In this document: piece after piece, positions 7,991 to 11,595 of the stretch
Position numbering within the stretch: position 1 is the first letter of the stretch
Layout: every line of letters starts with the position of its first letter
NCBI GenBank assembly: GCA_039931435.1
Contig: JBDTRY010000112.1
Coordinates: 1 to 11,595 of the forward strand
Reading direction: 5' to 3'
DNA from: JBDTRY01 sp039931435
GTDB lineage: Bacteria; Acidobacteriota; Thermoanaerobaculia; Gp7-AA8
Length of the DNA: 11,595 bases
Translations under genes and position numbers: made by a program
Notes under the pieces: model-generated
Seen by the model: the letters and a program-made list of their open reading frames with translations, nothing else
What the model was told of the DNA's origin: nothing
Databases searched by the model: none

Positions 7991-10048
7991 ATGCGATTGA
8001 ACGCTCAACGGCTGCTGGTGATCAGCGGCGCCATTTTGTTCGCCCTCTCCCTTTCGGCCGCACCCGCCAAAGGTACACATCCTTTTTCAGTCATGGACAT
8101 GCTGGCCATGAAGCGGCTCAGCGACCCGCAGCTCTCGCCAGACGGGAAATGGGTAGCCTTCGTCGTTCGCACCACCGACCTGGCGGCGAACAAGGGAGTG
8201 CGCGATGTATGGCTGGTGGGATCCGACGGCAGTGGCCTGCGTCAGCTCACGACCGATCCCGCGAACGATGACACACCTCGTTGGAGCACGGACGGTTCGC
8301 TCTACTTCCTCTCTGCGAGGGGCGGTTCGTCGCAGGTTTGGAAGAAGTCCCTGACTGATGGCAAGGAACTTCAGGTCACGCGACTGCCGCTGGACGTAGC
8401 AAACCTGATGGTTTCGCCTGACGGATCGAAGCTTGTGTTCTCGCTCGATGTCTTTCCCGATGGCAAGACCCTCTCCGACACGACAACGAGGCTGGAGAAG
8501 ATCGCAAAGCAGCAGTCCACTGGACGGATTTTCGACACGATCTTCATCCGTCACTGGGACACGTGGTCCGATGGGCGGCGAACGCATCTCTTCGTTTTGC
8601 CCAGCAGCGGCGCAGGAGAGCCGGTCGATCTCATGGCGGGGTTCGATGCGGACACCCCCTCGAAACCGTTCGGTGGAACCGAGGAGTTCACCTTTACTCC
8701 GGATGGCAAATCGATCGTTTTTTCCATGAGGGACGCCGGTCCCTCCGAACCCTGGTCCACGAATTTCGATCTATACGTGGCCCCGCTGGACGGCCGTTCA
8801 AAGCCGGTCAACCTCACCGCCGAGAACAAGGCCTGGGATACGCAGCCAGCGTTTTCGCCGGATGGGAAGACACTGGCATGGCTGGCCATGGAGCGTCCGG
8901 GCTTCGAAGCGGATCGATTCAGGATCATGGTTCGTTCCTGGCCTGATGGTCAGTCTCGCGCCCTGACGCAGTCCTGGGATCGGTCACCGTCCAGCCTGAC
9001 CTGGTCCCCGGACGGGCGTTCCCTCTACGCCAGTGCACCGAATCTCGGGCAGGAATCGTTGTTCGCGGTGGACGCCAGAACCGGCGCGGCAAAGGTCATC
9101 GCCGAGAAAGGGACTGTCCATTCTCCTGTTGCCGCCGGCGGCCGGGTCTTCTACCTGCTCGAGTCTCTGACCCATCCCGCCGAGCTCTATTCGGTGAAAG
9201 CGGATGGTACGGGAGCGAAGCAGCTCACCGACATCAACCACGATGAGGTTGCGGCCGCAAGGATGGGGAACCCCGAGCAGTTCACCTTCAAGGGGGCCAA
9301 CGAGGACACGGTATACGTCTACGTCGTGAAGCCGATCGATTGCGACCCTTCCAGGAAATATCCAGTGGCCTTTCTCATTCACGGAGGACCGCAGGGGTCA
9401 TTCGGAAACGATTTTCACTACCGCTGGAATCCGCAGGCTTACGCCGGCCGGGGCTACGCGACGGTGGCCGTCGACTTCCACGGCTCGACGGGCTACGGCC
9501 AGGATTTTCAGGATGCCATCCGGGGAGACTGGGGAGGCAAGCCGTTCGTCGATCTTCAGAAGGGTCTGACCGCGGCGCTGGCCCGCTATCCATGGATGGA
9601 CGACAAGCGGGTTTCTGCCCTGGGAGCCTCCTACGGTGGGTACATGATCAACTGGATCGCGGGAAACTGGCCAGACCGGTTCCGGTCGCTCGTAGTGCAT
9701 GACGGAAATCTCGACGAGAGAATGGCCTACTACGCGACGGAAGAGCTCTGGTTCCCGGAATGGGAGCATCGCGGCACACCCTGGGAAAATCCGGAGAGTT
9801 ACGAGAAGCAGAATCCGATCAATTTCGTGAAGAACTGGAAGACTCCCACGCTGGTGATTCATTCGGCGAATGACTACCGCGTTGTCGTCGAGCAGGGCAT
9901 CGCCACATTCACGGCGCTGCAGCGCAAAGGCATTCCCAGCAAGTTCCTGTATTTTCCGGACGAGAATCACTGGATCCAGAAACCGGCGAACAGCATTCTC
10001 TGGCACAACACGGTACTGGACTGGCTGGACCAGTGGACCAAGAAATAG
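7991..10048 (+). CDS. Exported S9-family serine peptidase (prolyl oligopeptidase/DPP-type)
   Basis: A 685-residue protein with an N-terminal signal peptide (basic MRLNAQR, then LLVISGAILFALSLS, probable cleavage near APA at residues 24-26), so it acts in the periplasm or outside the cell. Residues about 35-430 form a TolB/DPP-type beta-propeller with repeated SPDG/TPDG blade motifs (near 49, 142, 236, 289 and 339). The C-terminal alpha/beta-hydrolase domain has HGGPQGSFGN, the nucleophile S547 in GASYGGYM, D628 in HSANDYR and H660 in DENHW, a complete catalytic triad. Such enzymes cleave short peptides, often after proline or releasing dipeptides or acylated residues; the exact specificity is open. 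The start at 7991 is chosen for its signal peptide and the AAAGG before it; the frame is open from 7844. A TACAAT -10-like box is at 7945-7950, without a clear -35. Confidence 0.94.
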   Translation: MRLNAQRLLVISGAILFALSLSAAPAKGTHPFSVMDMLAMKRLSDPQLSPDGKWVAFVVRTTDLAANKGVRDVWLVGSDGSGLRQLTTDPANDDTPRWSTDGSLYFLSARGGSSQVWKKSLTDGKELQVTRLPLDVANLMVSPDGSKLVFSLDVFPDGKTLSDTTTRLEKIAKQQSTGRIFDTIFIRHWDTWSDGRRTHLFVLPSSGAGEPVDLMAGFDADTPSKPFGGTEEFTFTPDGKSIVFSMRDAGPSEPWSTNFDLYVAPLDGRSKPVNLTAENKAWDTQPAFSPDGKTLAWLAMERPGFEADRFRIMVRSWPDGQSRALTQSWDRSPSSLTWSPDGRSLYASAPNLGQESLFAVDARTGAAKVIAEKGTVHSPVAAGGRVFYLLESLTHPAELYSVKADGTGAKQLTDINHDEVAAARMGNPEQFTFKGANEDTVYVYVVKPIDCDPSRKYPVAFLIHGGPQGSFGNDFHYRWNPQAYAGRGYATVAVDFHGSTGYGQDFQDAIRGDWGGKPFVDLQKGLTAALARYPWMDDKRVSALGASYGGYMINWIAGNWPDRFRSLVVHDGNLDERMAYYATEELWFPEWEHRGTPWENPESYEKQNPINFVKNWKTPTLVIHSANDYRVVVEQGIATFTALQRKGIPSKFLYFPDENHWIQKPANSILWHNTVLDWLDQWTKK

Positions 10049-10060
10049 ATTTTTCGCCGA

Positions 10061-10083
10061 GGCCCCTGACGGCGGGGTTTCTA
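10061..10083 (+). terminator. Possible rho-independent terminator after the S9 peptidase gene
   Basis: GGCCCC and GGGGTT can pair (four G-C pairs plus two G-U) around the 10-base loop TGACGGC plus flanks, followed by TTTCT. It lies 12 bases after the peptidase stop codon, the expected place. The stem is short and the T-tract is broken, so it may be weak. Confidence 0.35.
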
Positions 10084-10099
10084 CGGGGCGTGGAAAACA

Positions 10100-10136
10100 T
10101 GTCATCCTTGAGGGAGCGTAGCGACCGAAGGATCTC
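10100..10136 (-). repeat. Palindromic intergenic repeat, copy 1 (inverted)
   Basis: This copy begins TGTCATCCTTGAGGGAGCG and ends CGAAGGATCTC. It is the inverted, slightly longer form of copies 2 and 3: it shares the end arms (GTCATCCT and AGGATCTC) and differs in the middle, with about six extra bases. ATCCT and AGGAT inside the unit form a small inverted repeat of their own, so each copy can make a hairpin. It resembles REP-like dispersed palindromes that are frequent between genes in some GC-rich bacteria. Confidence 0.75.
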
Positions 10137-10184
10137 GTCAACGAGAATCGTGCCCTTCCTCGCCTTGCACCTGGGAAGGTAGAA

Positions 10185-10216
10185 GAGATCCTTCGCTCGA
10201 CGCTTCAGGATGACAC
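10185..10216 (+). repeat. Palindromic intergenic repeat, copy 2
   Basis: This copy reads GAGATCCTTCGCTCGACG and then CTTCAGGATGACAC. It is identical to copy 3 over 31 bases, and its arms are complementary to copy 1, so copies 1 and 2 could form a large hairpin around a 48-base loop (10137-10184). Internal ATCCT and AGGAT arms allow a small hairpin within the copy. Confidence 0.8.
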
Positions 10217-10302
10217 GCCGTGGAGGTCCGTGTCCTTCCATGTCCGCCGCTCCTAATGAAACGCAGGCGCGGATAAATGATCAAGCCATTCCGAACGAGC
10301 GA

Positions 10303-10333
10303 AGATCCTTCGCTCGACGCTTCAGGATGACAC
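10303..10333 (+). repeat. Palindromic intergenic repeat, copy 3
   Basis: This is an exact 31-base match to copy 2, from AGATCCTTCGCTC to CAGGATGACAC, in the same orientation and starting 117 bases after it. It lies 63 bases from the 3' end of the tetR gene, so it is in the shared 3' region of two convergent transcripts. Confidence 0.8.
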
Positions 10334-10396
10334 CTGTTTGATTACGGCGTTACCTGGTATGGCCGAAAATGTTCCTCGCATGCCGCACCTCGCCCT

Positions 10397-10990
10397 TCAG
10401 CGCGTCTTCGCCTGCAATCGCTGCTTCCAGGCAGTGCAGATCACGTGCGCCCCGGCGTTGACGCGGGCACGGTCACCGGTGGCCAACAGGTCGAGCATCA
10501 AACCCCGCATTGCGGCAATGGCAAACGTTGCCAGAGAACGTGCCTCCTGGTTACTGAACCCTCTCGCTACAAGCGAACCCTCAAGAAGCTGCACCCAGTC
10601 GGTTGCCAATCGCTTGACGGCCGGAGCCAGCGGGTTCCGTCCCGAACTCCCGTAGAGAGCAGCCTCGAAAATCGTGCGGTGCACATTCTCGATCCGCCGT
10701 GACGAGCTCCAGTTCCAGATGTAGGTGAGGAGGTCTTCGGCGGATCTCGCTTCCTGCTCATCGAGCCACCGGCGAAAGAGTTCGCGGTTGCGTAGCCGCA
10801 GTTCGTCCATGATCTCAGCGACCATCGCTTCCTTGGAGTTGAAGTGATAGATGAGCATGCGGGCATTCGTTCCTGCCGCCGCCGCCATGGGCCGCAACGA
10901 AGCCTCGACAAATCCACGCTCCGAGACGTAGTCGGTCAACTGCCGCAAGACCTCGGTTTTTCGGGACGTAGGAGAGTTTTTCACAGCCAT
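10397..10990 (-). CDS. TetR/AcrR-family transcriptional regulator
   Basis: A 197-residue regulator with an N-terminal TetR helix-turn-helix at about residues 12-58: RKTEVLRQLTDYVSERGF, then SLRPMAAAAGTNARMLIYHF, with the typical YHFNSKEAM ending. The larger, helical C-terminal part (60-190) would bind an inducer and dimerise; its ligand is unknown. The ATG at 10990 is preferred over the frame start at 11068 because the HTH begins a few residues later and the extension would translate through three operator-like palindromes. Those palindromes just upstream suggest autoregulation. A TACAAT box (11003-10998) ends 7 bases before the ATG and no ribosome binding site is visible, so the mRNA may be leaderless. 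The target beyond itself is not evident; the nearest divergent gene is uvrC. Confidence 0.92.
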   Translation of the reverse strand: MAVKNSPTSRKTEVLRQLTDYVSERGFVEASLRPMAAAAGTNARMLIYHFNSKEAMVAEIMDELRLRNRELFRRWLDEQEARSAEDLLTYIWNWSSSRRIENVHRTIFEAALYGSSGRNPLAPAVKRLATDWVQLLEGSLVARGFSNQEARSLATFAIAAMRGLMLDLLATGDRARVNAGAHVICTAWKQRLQAKTR

Positions 10991-11000
10991 GATTGAAATT

Positions 11001-11014
11001 GTAACGCCCGTTAC
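11001..11014. promoter_or_regulatory. TetR operator-like palindrome, site 1
   Basis: GTAACGCCCGTTAC has perfect 6-bp half-sites, GTAACG and CGTTAC, around two central bases. It overlaps the putative -10 box TACAAT of tetR (minus strand 11003-10998), which is where an autorepressor would be expected to sit. Confidence 0.65.
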
Positions 11015-11032
11015 GCAAGAAAGTAGAAAAGT

Positions 11033-11046
11033 GAAACGGCCGTTAC
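11033..11046. promoter_or_regulatory. TetR operator-like palindrome, site 2
   Basis: GAAACGGCCGTTAC matches the same 14-bp pattern with one half-site mismatch (GAAACG for GTAACG). Its centre is 32 bp from site 1, about three helical turns, so both would face the same side of the DNA. Confidence 0.55.
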
Positions 11047-11048
11047 GT

Positions 11049-11062
11049 GTAACGATCGTTAC
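11049..11062. promoter_or_regulatory. TetR operator-like palindrome, site 3
   Basis: GTAACGATCGTTAC is a perfect 14-bp palindrome. It starts only 2 bases after site 2 and its centre is 16 bp away. Together the three sites cover 62 bp directly upstream of tetR and 92 bp before uvrC. Confidence 0.65.
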
Positions 11063-11153
11063 AACCACTGACGTCGGGCCCTCAAATTGCTGGTGATGAG
11101 CGCAGCGGAGCGCTGAAACTTTTCCTGCCGTTTCCGCGTTTCGAATGCTGCAG

Positions 11154-11595
11154 ATGACTCAGAGGAATGAACTTTTAACGGAGCGCCACCAGCGCCTGAA
11201 AGCCCGGCTGCGCGAAATCCCGGAACGGCCCGGGGTCTACCTTCATCGGAACGCCCAGGGAGAGGTCATCTATGTGGGCAAGGCCCGCAGCCTCCGCAGC
11301 CGCGTCAGTTCCTACGTGAACGGACGGGGAGCGCGCGATGCCTGGTCCATGTCGCTGATCAACGAAATCGACGCGATCGATTTTCTGACCACCAACAACG
11401 AACTGGAAGCCATCCTCCTCGAGAACAACCTCATCAAACAGAATCAGCCCCGCTACAACATCCTTCTCCGCGACGACAAGACCTATCCCTACCTGAAAGT
11501 CACCATGACCGAGGACTACCCCCGCGTCGTGTTCACCAGAAAGGTGGACCGGAGCAGGGGAGACCTCTATTTCGGGCCCTTCTTTGCCGGGACGG
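11154..11595 (+). CDS. uvrC: Excinuclease ABC subunit C (3' partial)
   Basis: The first 147 residues of UvrC, the nuclease that makes the two incisions flanking DNA damage in UvrABC nucleotide excision repair. The GIY-YIG domain, which makes the 3' incision, is clear: REIPERPGVYLHRNAQGEV then IYVGKARSLRSRVSSYV, followed by the family block NNELEAILLENNLIKQNQPR and YNILLRDDKTYPYLKVT. The frame is open to the window edge, where the gene continues. The start is uncertain: ATG 11154 (MTQRNELL) or ATG 11145 (MLQMTQ), neither with a clear ribosome binding site. The upstream region holds the tetR operator cluster, so the regulator could influence uvrC, but that is only suggested by position. Confidence 0.94.
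   Translation, partial: MTQRNELLTERHQRLKARLREIPERPGVYLHRNAQGEVIYVGKARSLRSRVSSYVNGRGARDAWSMSLINEIDAIDFLTTNNELEAILLENNLIKQNQPRYNILLRDDKTYPYLKVTMTEDYPRVVFTRKVDRSRGDLYFGPFFAGT

Larger units (their letters stand above)
10049..10396. other. Gene-free interval holding a possible terminator and palindromic repeats
   Basis: No credible protein gene is seen in these 348 bases between the S9 peptidase stop and the tetR stop. The interval is a convergent 3' region. It holds a hairpin just after the peptidase gene and three copies of a roughly 31-37 base repeat, described separately. The sequence between the second and third repeat copies (10217-10302) shows nothing recognisable. Confidence 0.7.

Noticed and set aside
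9398..10141. Minus-strand open frame opposite the S9 peptidase catalytic domain
   Set aside because: It is antisense to the intact Ser-Asp-His domain, with no domain of its own.
10100..10333. Possible CRISPR array from three similar repeats
   Set aside because: The copies differ in orientation, the intervals (48 and 86 bases) are unequal and no cas genes are nearby; a palindromic dispersed repeat fits better.

Overview
The window is a GC-rich (roughly 60% by eye) bacterial chromosomal segment with two partial genes at its ends and mostly housekeeping or metabolic genes between. A three-gene succinate dehydrogenase with a single five-helix cytochrome b subunit, a large exported S9 peptidase, short palindromic repeats carrying an ATCCT...AGGAT core, and one apparent selenocysteine codon suggest a Gram-negative-type lineage such as Acidobacteriota or a deltaproteobacterium-like group. 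That placement is inference; no rRNA or other phylogenetic marker is complete here.

Layout: 1-416 (+) is the C-terminal half of a LolD/MacB-type ABC transporter ATPase. The minus strand then carries, read right to left, sdhC (5980-5300), sdhA (5286-3373), sdhB (3373-2609), a possible tiny ORF (2514-2380), a VOC/glyoxalase-fold protein (2308-1928) and a family 2 glycosyltransferase (1755-637). sdhC, sdhA and sdhB are tightly packed (13-bp gap, then a 1-base TAATG overlap) and form a clear operon. Divergent from sdhC is a peroxiredoxin gene (6230-6691, +) whose frame is interrupted by one TGA exactly at the peroxidatic cysteine position, followed at once by a stem-loop. It converges with a PLP-dependent aminotransferase (7874-6699, -). 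An S9-family peptidase follows (7991-10048, +). Next is a 348-base gene-free stretch with a possible terminator and three copies of a palindromic repeat. A TetR-family regulator (10990-10397, -) follows, with three 14-bp operator-like palindromes just upstream, and then the start of uvrC (11154 to the window end, +).

The most interesting element is the peroxiredoxin. Conventional ORF calling cuts it in two, but the two halves form one normal-length Bcp/AhpC-type protein with selenocysteine at residue 44. A bacterial SECIS-like hairpin starts 7 nt after the UGA and has a 7-nt apical loop beginning GGGUU. Sec-containing peroxiredoxins are an established class, so the class is not new, but this gene would be missed or called a pseudogene by routine annotation. 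The second regulatory feature of note is the TetR operator cluster, whose sites lie 32 and 16 bp apart and one of which overlaps the putative -10 box of a possibly leaderless tetR mRNA.
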